Positions 10,780 to 22,303 are shown, counted from the first letter of the stretch. The stretch is 64,000 bases of DNA from Tigriopus japonicus (GCA_010645155.1 CM021321.1:5690035-5754034), one strand, 5' to 3'. Made by a program: numbers and translations. The notes: generated by a model from the sequence alone, not told the origin.

Positions 10780-11570
10780 TGGAAGGCCTGTTACCACGTT
10801 CATGTTGATATTCCTACGTGATAGCTTGGAGTTGATGAAGACATGTAATAGAATTGAGATTAATGTCATTTTATTTACATAACTTAACCAACAAAAGTTC
10901 ATAAGAAATCAATGAGCAATCATTTGATGCCCAATTGACGTCTCTCAAAGAATTGAAACCGTTTTATTTGATTGTTATTAGTCAAACTTATGCAAACTCT
11001 TGATCCACTGATTTGCTTTATGATGATGATTGTCCGTCTTTTGTTGTAGACAACATGATTTTTATGATTGGAATTATTCAAGGGCATTCTTCACTTTGTA
11101 CAGTAGAAGGATGTAAATTTTCTTCTCTGTCTCTATTTTCAGTACTTAATAAGGGTTCTTAAGACAAAAGAAGACTGCAAAGTGTTAAAATAAGATACAG
11201 AGAAGAAAATCTATACCTTACGAAGTGAAGAATGCCTTTAAACAATGCCTATGACAAAAACCATGTTGCTTTCAACAAACGATGAACACTCATTATCAGT
11301 TTTATCACAAAGCAAGTCAGTAGATCAGAAGTTTGAAAATATTTGACTTAACACAAACAAACAGCACAGTATCGATTTTTGACAGACATCAAATGATTGC
11401 TTATTGAAACCTTGTTCACTTTTGTTTCATAGGATATGTATACCTCTTGTTCACTTTTGTTTTATAAGTTATGTATATGAAACAAGATTTATACCAATTA
11501 TATTGATTTTTTCCATTAACTCCAGGCTATCACGCATGAAAATTGACACGGACGTGGTAAGGCACCCTCG
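10780..11570. mobile_element. Foldback element (about 790 bp)
   Basis: Outer arms at about 10780-10925 and 11390-11570 are inverted copies (TAGCTTGGAGTT / AACTCCAGGCTA and CAAATGATTGCT words). An inner pair lies at about 11095-11145 and 11185-11240 (GGCATTCTTCACTT and TTTTCTTCTCTGT words). The centre is near 11165. There is no coding content. Confidence 0.75.
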
Positions 11571-11705
11571 CGCGATCCCACCCCACGTAAAACAGTTCTC
11601 CCTGGACAAATCAATTAGCGTGATTTGTTCATTCGCACGCAATCTGACTGGCTGCAGAACCACAAAATCAGTCTTTTCGCTCACTCCATCCACACACAAA
11701 CTACC

Positions 11706-11967
11706 CCCAGACTTCTCAATTCTAGCTAAGCAGGCAGACCGCCGTGACAGTGCGGAGATCCGTGACCTCTAGATGACGTAGGCTGTATTTTCTGAATTGA
11801 CTCTGAGAATCGAACTTCAAAAAGGATATTTGCGTTACAAACACGGTGGCGCACTCTATGACGTTCCTTATGAAACAATCATTTTTACCAATGTTGTTAG
11901 GTAATCCCTCATAGAGGGCGGTTTTGTCGACGTCAAAATTGAGATATCTCTATTTTATTTATCTATG
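11706..11967 (+). repeat. Interspersed repeat E, copy 1
   Basis: About 260 bp from CCAGACTTCTCA to TTTATCTATG closely match 59540-59802 in the same orientation. Shared words include AAGCAGGCAGACCGCCG, TGACTCTGAGAATC and CTCTATGACGTTCCTTATG. No reading frame is conserved. The family is unknown to me. Confidence 0.8.
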
Positions 11968-11978
11968 ATCCACACTAC

Positions 11979-12310
11979 CAAGAACCACTGAATTTCACTG
12001 GACTGGGAGGCTATCGAAAAACATCATGAGTTCCGGTAGGAAAAAGTCAACTTTGTTCTTCCGCAAATGAGACCTTGTTGACTTGAATATGTATTTCAAT
12101 TTTCAGCTCAATCAAACGTTGAAGTCAAAAGTTATGCTCTATCAAAGTTCAGTTCAAATCTTACCTAGAATGAATGAACTTGCCCTTTTCTGGTAATTGT
12201 TTTACCACAAAAGAGAGAGCTCTTTCATTCTTTACTCTCCTCAGTACATAAGTTTGAGATGGCATAACTTTCCGCTCTCACGGTGTTCGGAATGGCGTTT
12301 TAGGTTTGAA
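11979..12310. mobile_element. Truncated copy of the CAAGAAGCAC MITE family
   Basis: It begins CAAGAACCACTGAATTTC and follows the 13716-14165 element through GGACTGGGAGGC, CTTCCGCAAATGAGACC and the central foldback near GAATGAACTTGCCC. It loses similarity after about 12310, so one terminus is absent. Confidence 0.7.
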
Positions 12311-12384
12311 TCAAAATACCCAAAGACATCATGGCACTTTTTGGACCCCTAATTCAATGGGAAACAACTTTACTTTTATTGTAT

Positions 12385-12801
12385 TATATAAGTTTAGGTC
12401 CAGGGAAAAAGTTATATACCTAAAAACCTATTAATTATAATATTTTTTAGCAAGCTATTTACCCCATATTTAGAGACCATTTAGTTACATAAGAAAAATT
12501 ATCATTTAAAATGCACTTTAACAAGATTTTTGGAAAGCATATTATTTAGCATAACTATTTAAAGTACGCTAAAATGTGTGTTGTACCAAAATTACAAATA
12601 AATATGTCTAACAGATTCATATCCAAAATTACGATTTCGAGAAGGACCATGTTCAAAATGGACTAAAATCGAAACTTGAAACATTAACCGATTTTTTTAA
12701 AACTTTTTAGTATTACCCAACTTTGAGTGTCTTTGAAACTGCAAAAGATTTTTTTTTGGAAAATGTATTTTAAATGCATTTTAAGTGATATTTTTTCTTA
12801 A
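12385..12801. repeat. Repeat F, partial copy
   Basis: The words GTTATATACCTAAAAACCT, then GACCATGTTCAAAATGGAC, then AAATGCATTTTAAGTG follow the order of the left half and centre of the foldback at 50715-51890. It abuts the truncated 5' end of family A copy 2. Confidence 0.6.
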
Positions 12802-13173
12802 CTGGTCGACCATATAGAACAAATCATTGAAGGGCTTGAAAGTCACGTGTCAGTTGATGTAGTCTATCTGGACTTTGCCATGGCCTTTGATAAGGTAGAT
12901 CATGGTCTTTTGCTTGATCAACTCAAAGAGTTTGGGATCCAGGGTAGTCCTGAATTGGATTGAAAGATTTATATGCAAAAGGAAGCAAATAGTTAAAGTT
13001 GAAGGATCTTTTAGCGGCATGTATGATGTCAAGTCAGGTGTTCCCCAAGGTCAATTTTAGGTCCGCACTTGTTTATTCTCTTTATTGCTCCTCTCCAGAA
13101 GTTTAGAACAAAAGCCAGTATTTCTTCATATGCTAATGACACAAAATTATTTTGGAATGGTCAGGACTCAAAA

Positions 13174-13704
13174 TATTGCAGCAATTACTGGTGATGTCAT
13201 CATTTTTGGCGGGAAAAAAAGTTCGGAAGACCTGTGTTTCTGATGAACGTGCGAGATAACTAAAACGAAGGTTTAGGCCTGGTAATTGCAACAATGCCTT
13301 TCTTATCTGCACACCTTGAAGTTGAAATAGCAATTCTTGACATTGTTTTAGCAAAAAAGAACGTTTTGTTGCTCTTATCTAAAATTTCGCTACATAAGTT
13401 GAGAGGGTTCTTCCGAATTTTGAAATTAGGAATGCCTTACTTAGAATAACAAGATGGCCAGAGGAGATCGGTTCCAAGGGCAACCAAACCTAAAAAACAA
13501 ATAATTTGTTTAATTGAAGGCTTCCAATTTCTCCATTTGTTTTCAAATTACTTTGCAATACATCTCCACATACATTAACCATGCCATTGCCCATAAATGC
13601 AACATTTTTCGAAAAACTGACCCTTGAAAACTGAGGGTTTTTTTTGGCAAGCCTACACTGCTAACGGCATTGAGGTCCGTAAAATGATACGGTAATCACT
13701 CCCA
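13174..13704. mobile_element. Unclassified 531-bp insertion in family A copy 2
   Basis: Alignment of the retrotransposon to the intact copy at about 25552 shows that these bases are extra between CAGGACTCAAAA and TTAGTTGAGG. The ends (TATTGCAGCAATTACTGG and ...GGTAATCACTCCCAT) share only weak inverted similarity. No reading frame is recognised. Confidence 0.55.
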
Positions 13705-13715
13705 TTTAGTTGAGG

Positions 13716-14165
13716 CAAGAAGCACGGAAATCATGGAGTGGGAGGCCATCAATGAGAATTATGATTTCCAGCAGAAACAAACCATTTGCGTTCTTCTGCA
13801 AATGAGACCTGGCTTGCATTGAGAAGAACACGCATTTCAAATTTCAGCCCAATCGAATGCCGGAGTAAAAAGTTATGCCTTCTCAAACTTATGTACTGAA
13901 GAGAGCATAGAAAGAATGAACTCGCCCTTTTGTGGTAAAACGATTACCACAAAAGGGCTGGTTCATTCATTCTCGGTAGGATTTGCACTGAACTTTGAGT
14001 GAGCATAACTTTTGTCTCCGACGTTCGATTGAGCTGAAAATTGAAATACGTATTCTTGTTAACATTTACAAGGTCTCATTTGTAGAAGAACGTTATTGAA
14101 TTGTTCTTACTGAAAATCATTATTCTCCTTGCTAGCCTCCCACTCCATGATTCCAGTGCTTCTTG
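13716..14165. mobile_element. CAAGAAGCAC-family foldback MITE (450 bp), reference copy
   Basis: The element starts CAAGAAGCACGG and ends CCAGTGCTTCTTG. It is flanked by the exact 7-bp direct repeat GTTGAGG at 13709-13715 and 14166-14172. The whole element folds on itself; at the centre, CCCTTTTGTGGTAA and TTACCACAAAAGGG face each other at about 13925-13960. Removing it rejoins the family A sequence. There is no coding content. Confidence 0.88.
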
Positions 14166-14306
14166 GTTGAGGACTTGGAGTAAATCTACTCTTGGGTTGG
14201 CGAGAGTAATATGGCATTGAACGGGATGAAATTCCACACAATGACGTATGGGGCGTCAAAATTAGATTTTCCGCTCCAAGACAATGGAGGTTGTGATATT
14301 GAGCAG

Positions 14307-14404
14307 AGGCTAGTTTTTTAAGCGCAAAGATCGATCTCAAGATCGAACTTACAGTACTAAAGTACGATCTTAAGATTGATCTTTGCGTCTTTAAAAACTA
14401 GCCT
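14307..14404. mobile_element. 98-bp palindromic micro-MITE
   Basis: AGGCTAGTTTTTTAAGCGC faces GTCTTTAAAAACTAGCCT, and most of the element is self-complementary. It is flanked by CAG at 14304-14306 and 14405-14407. It lies in family A sequence between TTGTGATATTGAGCAG and the following CATGAGGGATTTAGG. Confidence 0.8.
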
Positions 14405-14962
14405 CAGGTCTCGTCCATGAGGGATTTAGGAGTTGTCATCCAAGATGATGGAAAGTTTGATGAGCATATCCAGTTGAAAGTGGGGAAAGCATTTCAAACG
14501 TGTGGTTGGATCTATCGCACTTTCAAGTCCAGAGATAGTATTACGATGCTAACTCTGTACAAGTCGATTGTTCAACCGCATCTTGAATATGCCTCACCCA
14601 TTTGGGCTCCAATGGGTTCAGCAGGTTTGCAAAAGGTCGAGCAGGTCCAAAGATGTTTCACTAGGAACATCACACGAATGAGAGAGCTTTCGTATTGGGA
14701 GAGGCTCCAGAAGTTAGGGCTCTACAGTACTCAGAGAAGGTATGAAAGGTATCTGATACTGTATGTTTTTAAGAGCATTCATGGGCTCTGTCCTAATCCA
14801 GGATTTGAGATCAGTTGTAGCGATCGTAGAGGTTTTACGTGTGTTCTGAAAGCACCTCCAAATCCTAAGGAATCAAGACTAATTCGAACAATGAAGTCCT
14901 CCTCTCTTCTTTATCGGGCCCTTCATTGTTCAATTTGTTGCCCATCAGTCTTCGTCGAGAAT

Positions 14963-15921
14963 AGGTCATATGTTTTGGTTGTATTGGTCTTGGAATGCTT
15001 GCTAGTTTACTTGAAGGTATGCTCCAAAGTCTACTTGAGAGTAGACTTTTCATTAACTTTATAAACACAACTCCTTTGAAGATTTCTGCAACCCAACCAA
15101 ATCGCATTCAGTGATTTCATATACTAATTCAATTTGAACTTGTGGCACTCTGATAGTTTGTTGGGTGCAATTTTGACAAATCGTGCCAAACGCAATATGA
15201 ATCGTCCAGTTCAAGTAAATGGTGTCAGCATATGTTTTGATGGCAACTCTAGAAAGTGTACTTGTTAGTACACTTCGTAGTTCAATTGGCTGGTTTTGTT
15301 GAGACAGCTGCCATTTTGAAAAGTAAGTCTCTCATTCCAACCTAGAAGTGCCTCTACATCTATGATCGTAAATTCATCCTCTCGAAACAATAATTGCCAG
15401 CTGATTCAGCTATTCCACATTTCTCCTTCTTTATTTCATATTACTCCATTCAACTCAAAATATTGATTGATCTCACAGGAGCATGCAAATTTTGGCAGCT
15501 AATTTAAGGAAACACTGGTAGGAAGTTCGCTTGCAGTTCGATTGATCAGCGTTGAAGTATTCAAATGGGAGTACTTCCACAACGTTGGAATGCTCCTCTC
15601 TAGGCGTGCTTCTCGGAGAACTTCTCATCAATTAAACCTGATGCTAAGCCCAAATAGCGACCCAGCTTGCTAGAAGTTTACTTGAAGTCAATGGAACTAG
15701 CACATGTTTGTGCATGCTAAACTTATGAGCGTTGGAAAATTGTTGACGTATCTACTTGTTGCACCTTGGCACCGGAGGTACACTTCTCTTTTTCATGAGT
15801 TGCTTGGTGTACTTCTGATTCAAGAAAGCTTATGCTATCAACAAAACGGCTGAAACTGCCTTGAAGTTGCCTCGAAGTCAACTTTGCTAGCACACCTTGG
15901 AATACACAAAACATCTGACCT
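14963..15921. mobile_element. 959-bp DNA element J with 3-bp target duplication
   Basis: The ends AGGTCATATGTTTTGG and, inverted, AGGTCAGATGTTTTGTG form the terminal repeats. The flanks are AAT at 14960-14962 and 15922-15924. Removing it rejoins CGTCGAGAAT with ATGTAGGAGCTGATCC of the retrotransposon. Internally it has many TACTTGAAG/CTTCAAGTA words in both orientations. No transposase frame is seen. Confidence 0.8.
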
Positions 15922-16146
15922 AATATGTAGGAGCTGATCCTCTAACAGCATTTAAGGCAGGATTAGACAAATTTTTTAAAACTATTCCTGAGCAACCCAT
16001 TGTACAAGGGTTGCATAGATCTGTCAACAGTAACTCATTGGTAGATCAAATTTCATATAAACATTAATTATTGAAACTATATTAATGATTAACTCTCTGT
16101 ACAGGGAATCCCATTCCTTGTAGCGGTATTAAAAAATCCCCCCTCC

Positions 16147-17454
16147 ATTGTTGATTGTTCTTCAAGAAAATGAAACTAAATATGTCCTTTGTGGCCATAA
16201 CAGCAATTTTAACTTTTCTAGGCAATGTGCAAGGATGACCTTTATACGAATTGTTGTTTCATTTTCGTTGGTTTCCAAATTTTTCAAATATGAGAGGCTA
16301 AAAATTGAACAAGGGTTCTTTCTCAATGTGGTTTGAGCAAAAAAGTTCGTGCAATCTTTTGTCTGAAAATATAAATCAAGAAAATGAAGATCCTGGTGTG
16401 TGATGTCATTACCATTATGTCACAACATGTGGTTCGATAACAATTGAGTAGGAACAAATAGCATTTGATCATAAATGCGAACTTTATTTAAAATAAGTTG
16501 CACTTCTTTTTATTTATCTTTTTTTGTTTTATATATCTTAACGCAGCATTAAAATAAGTAGCACATTTCTTACCTTGACCCCCAATGGAGACCAAATGTA
16601 AATTCATTAGAACATGAAAACGATGTTAGCAAGTAACAAGTAAACAAGTAAAATGCGTGGTTGAAATTACTTTGCTATAAAGAATGTGAACCAATATAAG
16701 ATATATATGAAACAACATAGAGATATAGATAAATACATATAACAGAAAAAGATTGTAATGGTGAAAATTAAACTAACAGAAATGGAGTACCGGTACAGTA
16801 AATAGGTGTTTTCCAACTTGGGGATTTTAGGATAAAGTTTAAGCTTCAAATAATATCAGCACCATGAAGGATGTAAATAACAATAAAATACCAAAGATCA
16901 TCCCCCTCCTCAGCTTATTCAAACATTACACACGTATATACTTTTGTATTTTGATCTGGAGGTTACTTAGATAGTTTTTAAAGAAAATTGAACACTATCA
17001 CTTGCATTAGCACTTAAGGCTGAATGCTCAGCATTTTGTCAACCAATTTTGAGAATAATTGATTGACGACTTATATATGTCTCTACCCCAGTTTTTTCTT
17101 TGGCAATATGCCTACCACAAGAGTGATTTATCACGTCTTACATGAAGCACTTGCACTTATCCAAGCTAAGACAGTCACATTAAAGTTGGGATGTAGGGTG
17201 CGCCGAGAGAAAAGAAAAGGCCTGCGATGACTCTGTCCCATTCCAACACCATAAAAATGAATTTTGCTTATTATAGATTTAATCTTAACCACAAAAGACA
17301 GCCTTGTAGTCTGGATAGAAAAAGTTGTAGCTCTTTTGAGCACCCAAAGTGGTGTAAAAAATTGTTGAAGTTTGGGCTCTTCAGAGTGTAAACATGTCCA
17401 CGTTCAAGGCACTCAAAGGAAACAGAGACCAACAAAATCTCTGTCTGCTAGATA
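16147..17454. other. No recognised feature
   Basis: AT-rich sequence between family A copy 2 and the mariner-like element. The short hydrophobic frames at 16667-16849 and elsewhere look incidental. Confidence 0.5.
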
Positions 17455-17762
17455 TACAGGGTTAGGCAGAATTAGTGAAACATGGATATTGTTAAATAAC
17501 TCTTTACCAGCAAGGTCAATAGGAAAGGATTGTTCTAAGAAGTTGGTTTGCATAAACATAATGGAATATTGGACTCACCCAACCTCATACCACGTGCTCG
17601 CACGCTTGTCGAACGCTCCATCATATAATTTGTGTTCCTGGACCCTTAAGTGGACCAAACCTGGTTTAAGTCCTCGAATCTTAATCTCCTAGTTCCCGGC
17701 GTCCGTTTGAAGTGCATCATTGTTAATTTTGCGCTGCCCACGGCTTTGCCGACTATCCTCTG

Positions 17763-18872
17763 ATGCCCTTCCAAAAGGCTTCGCGGCCGGGGCCGCCATT
17801 TCCTCGATTTTACATCGGTTTGTCTGAAATGACTACAACTTCTTCTCCCATGGAGATTGTTGCAGGCGACGTGTCTTTTGGCACGGTTGAAACGGCTAAA
17901 GCCACCGGGACCCACCCTCCCCCAGGGGAGGCTGCGTCCATGCCAGACTACGTCAAGTCTAGCAAGTCTGAGAACATCGATTCTCAATTGGATTATTCAT
18001 CTAATACGGATGGTTTTGATGCCCCTGTTGTAGAGGATCAAGGTTTCCAAGTTCCAAACTTCCATCTTCTCCGGAAGAAGCGGGACGAAGCGTATGCGGC
18101 TAAAAAACTCGCTCGAGAGCAAGAAGCCAATAAGTGTGAAGGATCCAAATCACTTAAGGCTGATAAAGTTCACGATAAGAGGAAACATCAAACTTATAAA
18201 GTTAAACTTTATAAGTGTGATTAAGAGGGACTTAAAAACTTAAGTCCCTCATTTGGATCTGGATATTACAACCTCACAGTTAGATCAAGATTTAAGTGCC
18301 TTGGCCTTAAATGAGCCCGAATATGGCGAAATTCCGGATAAAGAGATACAAGCTCTTGGGGTTCAAGCAGCCTCAGGAAGGCTGTCACTGGACGCAAAAC
18401 TGTCGTATGGAGAGGCATCAAACACCAAACTGAAACAATTCTCGTACCCAGATCTGCTGTACATGCACTCGGGTGGAGAGGAAAGGTTAGATATATCCGA
18501 GGCAGACTTCGAAGAATTCATTTTCTTTGTGAGTGATCACTTGAATAATCTCCTGAGAGAAGGGGTTACAGTTCCAAAATTATCGGTTGGTTTCCAAAGA
18601 TGGTATCAGGGAAGAGGTATCATCGCATGTTCCAACAAAATAACCCAAGAATGGTATTTGAAAGCAATTCAGGAGTTCAACTATGATGGTAAGGTCTTTT
18701 TTAGGCTGGAAGAAAGGCCAGAGTGGCCACTTGCGAAGAGCAGCCATGTTTTTGCCAAAGTCCACCTCAAGACGCTCCCTAAAACAAGTTTTAGTGTCAA
18801 TAAGACATATGAACGATCTCCCAGGGACGTGTATCCCTGGAAAGGAAATAAGACACTCCAAAATCAAGGGCG
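17763..18872 (+). pseudogene. ORF1 (gag-like) of the I-type element
   Basis: The first part, 17763-18224, is acidic then lysine-rich (KKRDEAYAAKKLAREQEANK), as in a nucleic-acid-binding region. It stops at a cluster of two small hairpins (18191-18251). The second part, 18253-18876, is open and contains FEEFIFFVSDHLNNLL and FQRWYQGRGIIACSN--TQEWY. The latter resembles the DUF4780-type domain found in ORF1 of many arthropod non-LTR elements. A shift near 18850-18870 moves the continuation (HALIDKEFGQGLLKC ... VRFWFKPW) to another frame ending about 19051. ORF1 proteins package the RNA. I see no CCHC knuckles. Confidence 0.75.
18191..18251. repeat. Two adjacent perfect hairpins inside ORF1 of the I-type element
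   Basis: ACTTATAAAGT-TAA-ACTTTATAAGT (18191-18215) is followed by GAGGGACTTAA-AAAC-TTAAGTCCCTC (18226-18251), each with an 11-bp perfect stem. They sit exactly where the ORF1 reading frame breaks, so I suspect small inserted palindromes. Confidence 0.75.
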
Positions 18873-19063
18873 CTAGGATGTGCCACGCATTGATCGACAA
18901 AGAGTTTGGTCAAGGCCTTCTTAAATGTCACCTCACGCCGACAACGGGTTATGACTCTGTTCGTTTCTGGTTCAAGCCGTGGACTACTCCCGTTCAAGCG
19001 GATTCCAAAGGTAAAGAAAACGAGTGTTCAGGCGGAACCATCAAGCAATAAACCCGAGCGATC

Positions 19064-20150
19064 ATGGCGACCTCCACGGAAAAGATCTTGCTTGCTCGAC
19101 AAATTAACGTTCAACACAGTAAGAATGGAACAGATAAAGTTGTTGTCGATTTTTCCAAAGATTGTTTTGCGACAAAACAGAATAAAGATATGGGATCTTC
19201 CAAATGTATTTACTTCATTCAAGAACCGTATTTAGATAACCATAATAGAATCAAAGGTTTCCCTCGTAGCCTGAGTGTTCTGTCCAAGCCTATTCCTAAG
19301 GTAAAGCCCAGAACGTGCATAGTCATTGCACGTGCACATTTGTGCACGGTCATACACCGTGCACAAATATCTGGCTGGTACCCGAGTTTTCCGGAGGGGA
19401 TGTAACAACATGCTTGCTTAAAACAGGAGCGAATAACTTGGGCGAAATATTTTTAGCCTCTACGTACTTTGACATTACTTTGGTACTTTGGCAAGTTTAC
19501 CGAGTGAACTAAGAACCCTAACGGATGGATTACTGTCAAAGACATAATAAGGAAATAATGATTTGTGCAGACTCCAATGCCCACAGTGAGCTCTGGAATT
19601 CACCTGTTACCAACACCAGAGGTTCAATGGTTGGGAACTACCTTGCATCAGCTAATCTATCACTGGTGAATGTAGGACACTCGCCCACATTTTCAATAAT
19701 TAGGCCGAAACGATAATAGACATTACTCTGACCCAAGAAGCACGGAAATCAGTGCTTATCAGAGAACTGATTCCAGTGCTTCTTGTCTGACCTCATTCAA
19801 AGTCAGAGAGCTCATAACTAATTGGTGCGTGAACCCAGAGTTTCAATTCAGTGATCATCGTCGAATTAACTGAAATAAGTATTAAATCCAAAAAGAAGGA
19901 AAAAGGTATTTGTCTTGGTAAATGCGATTGGGCACGTTATCGAAGCATACTGACCCCCCAAAATGCCATTAAAAGGAGTAGCTGGTCTAGACACGATATT
20001 GAATTGGAGGCCACAGCTATAGTCAATGATATTCATAGAGCTCTCAAGGCATCCTGTCCAACTAAAAAAGCTCCAGTCAGCCCAGCCCCTCCTCAATGGT
20101 GGAATGGGCATTTAAACCAACTGTTAAAGGTTTGTAATCGGTCATAACGA
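19064..20150 (+). pseudogene. Endonuclease region of the I-type ORF2
   Basis: Fragments in two frames spell an APE-type endonuclease: IYFIQEPYLDN near 19210-19240, ADSNAHSELWNSP near 19568-19606 (the DxNxHxxxW block, here with D and N kept), and a FSDHR block near 19845-19860. A frameshift lies near 19390. A 52-bp MITE plus its 7-bp duplication (19734-19792) interrupts the LDITLT-S block, and removing those 59 bases puts the two halves in the same frame. After it comes a linker ending near PPQWWNGHLNQLL. The enzyme would nick target DNA to prime reverse transcription. Confidence 0.8.
19734..19785. mobile_element. 52-bp internal-deletion copy of the CAAGAAGCAC MITE family
   Basis: It begins CAAGAAGCACGGAAATCA and ends TGATTCCAGTGCTTCTTG, the same termini as the 450-bp copy at 13716. 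It is flanked by the exact 7-bp direct repeat TCTGACC (19727-19733 and 19786-19792). Nearly the whole interior of the parent element is missing. Confidence 0.9.
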
Positions 20151-20468
20151 AAAGCTAGGATATCCAACTCACTCCCTGACTGGCAAGAGCACAAACGACA
20201 AACTACCGAGTAGAAACGTGCGATACGACAAGAAAAGAAAGATTGCTGGGAAAAATTATGTCTCAAGTTACAGAACCCAGCTGAACTGTCCCATTAAAAT
20301 AAAATACTACAAGGCAAAGAGAAACATGAGCTTGATCTACTTAAACGAGATGATGGGTCAAATTCATCCTCTCCAGAAGAAACGCTGGAGATACTACTAG
20401 GTACACATTTTCTGGATTGCCTGGATTATACTAATCCAATCGGTGATGACTTCATATCTGCAAAGGAA

Positions 20469-22303
20469 GTGGTGAGTGGGAAAGAAGTGTCGTGCTGTAC
20501 GATGGTCTCAATCCATAAAATTGAGGCAGCACTTGCACATTTTGGGCCTTTTAAAGCGGCAGGATCAGATGGGATAAAACCTATTGCATTGCAAAATCTG
20601 CCATTGTCCATGTTGATCCGATTAAAAGAAGTTTACTCTGCATGCCTTCTTCTTGGGTATACACCAAAGAGCCGACGCACGAGCAAAATTATTTTTATTC
20701 CAAAACCGGGAAAGCCAGACTATTCCTTGGCAAAGTCATTTAGACCTATTTCTTTAACATCATATGTATTTAAGGGTCTCGAGAAGATAATACAATGGAA
20801 GCTCGAAGAAAACACATTGTCTAAATATCCTTTGAATGATAATCAACATGCTCTTAGGAAAGGGTTTAGTACAGAAACCGCCTTGAGCGATACTGTTGAT
20901 GGTATTGAATCAGGTATCCTTAGGGATGAATTCACACTAGCAGTATTTCTTGATGTTTCTGCCGCCTTTGACAACCTTAACATCACTACTGCGGTGAAAG
21001 GTATGGCAGATAAGCAATTTCCGCCTGTAATAGCGAATGGTACTCACAATATTTGGCAAACCGAATTGTCTTCACAGACCAAAAAGATTTAATCGTTCAC
21101 AAGAAGGTAGCAAGGGGCACTCCCCAGGGTGGTATCCTTAGTCCACTAATCTGGAATTTGGCTTTTGACGAGATGTTAACATTGTTTGATACTGGACCAG
21201 TTCGTGCCAAAGGCTTTGCTGATGATTGTTGCCTCATTATCAGAGGGAAGTGTCCCTCTATGATGATGGAAGCTATGCAGAGAGCGGTGAACAATGTAAC
21301 AAGCTGGGGTGACGCAAACGGCCTAACGTTCAACCCTTCTAAGTCGGTTGTTGTTTTATTTACCAGGAAAAGAAAATATTTGTACCCTCGCGAATTACAA
21401 ATATCTGGGCAAAAAGTACCCTTTTCAGACACGGTTCGATACTTAGGAATTACTTTAGACCATAAACTAACATGGTCGAGTCATGTCCAAGACAAAATTG
21501 GACAAGCAAAGCGGAAATTATTCAACCTACGGAATATAATAGGCAACTGTTGGGGTCCCCGGCCACAATTGCTGAAATGGGCTTTCACGGGTATAGTTCG
21601 GCCAGCATTTACCTATGGGTGTCTGGTCTGGGGAAAAGCTTACAACAATAAATCCATATGTAAGGAACTCGTTAAACTGAATAGGCTAGCATGCCTTATG
21701 CTTTGTCCAACGAGGAAAGGATGCCCAACAGCAGCATTTGAGGTCGCTTACGATATCTTACCATTAGATCTGTTCATAAAAAAAGAGAGGATTAAAGGGT
21801 ACATCAGGACAAAGCACAAATACTCTAAACGTTGGGACGGAATCGGGAAGACCAAAAGTAATGGGCATCGTAGGGAAATGGAACAAGAAGTGTTGGCGCT
21901 TCCAAAATTGTTACAGAAAACAGACAGAATAACCACTTACAAACATTGGAATAGTCAATTTACGGTAGACCGTGAAAGTTTCTCCAAAGGGCTTGATGAC
22001 CCGAAATTGGAATGGCGCTTCTACACGGATGAGTCAGGTGTGAACAACCGAATTGGCTCTGGAGGAGTCCTGTATCAGGGTCCCTCATCTCGGCAAGAAT
22101 TCTCGATGAGACTCCAGGAGTTCAACACAGTTTTCCAAGCCGAGATGTTTGCCATTAAGTTGGCATGTGGCATAGTGCGAGATATTGCCTCAACTGAATT
22201 AGTCAATGAAGTCACTATATTATGCGACTCTCAAGCAACCTTAAAAGCTCTAATGAAGGTGGAAATTACTTCTCGGCTTTTGGAAGAGACTGTTTATGAC
22301 TGA
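20469..22303 (+). pseudogene. Reverse transcriptase and RNase H of the I-type ORF2
   Basis: The N-terminal RT blocks are in the first frame (20469-21092): AAGSDGIKP, IIFIPKPGKPDY, FRPISLTSYVFKGLEKI, and the catalytic block AVFLDVSAAFDN near 20940. After a frameshift near 21050 the second frame (to 22303) gives GTPQGGILSPLIWN and the FADD box near 21216-21230 (family consensus YADD). RNase H follows with YTDES (near 22022), FQAEMFAI and LCDSQATL, three of the four acidic positions. A TGA at 22301-22303 ends the open frame inside RNase H. Confidence 0.9.

Larger units (their letters stand above)
12802..16146 (+). mobile_element. Family A non-LTR retrotransposon, copy 2, split by four nested insertions
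   Basis: Family A pieces lie at 12802-13173, 13705-13715 with 14166-14306, 14405-14962 and 15922-16146. Together they cover the RT from before the catalytic block DFAMAFDKVDHG (about 12873) through the C-terminal region to the 3' UTR. The YADD box is YAND here (near 13128). The frame is open at 14417-14962 (MRDLGVVIQDD to the LFNL region) and then reads into the 959-bp insert. Frameshifts occur before 13130. The insertions are, in order, 13174-13704, 13716-14165, 14307-14404 and 14963-15921. Confidence 0.88.
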
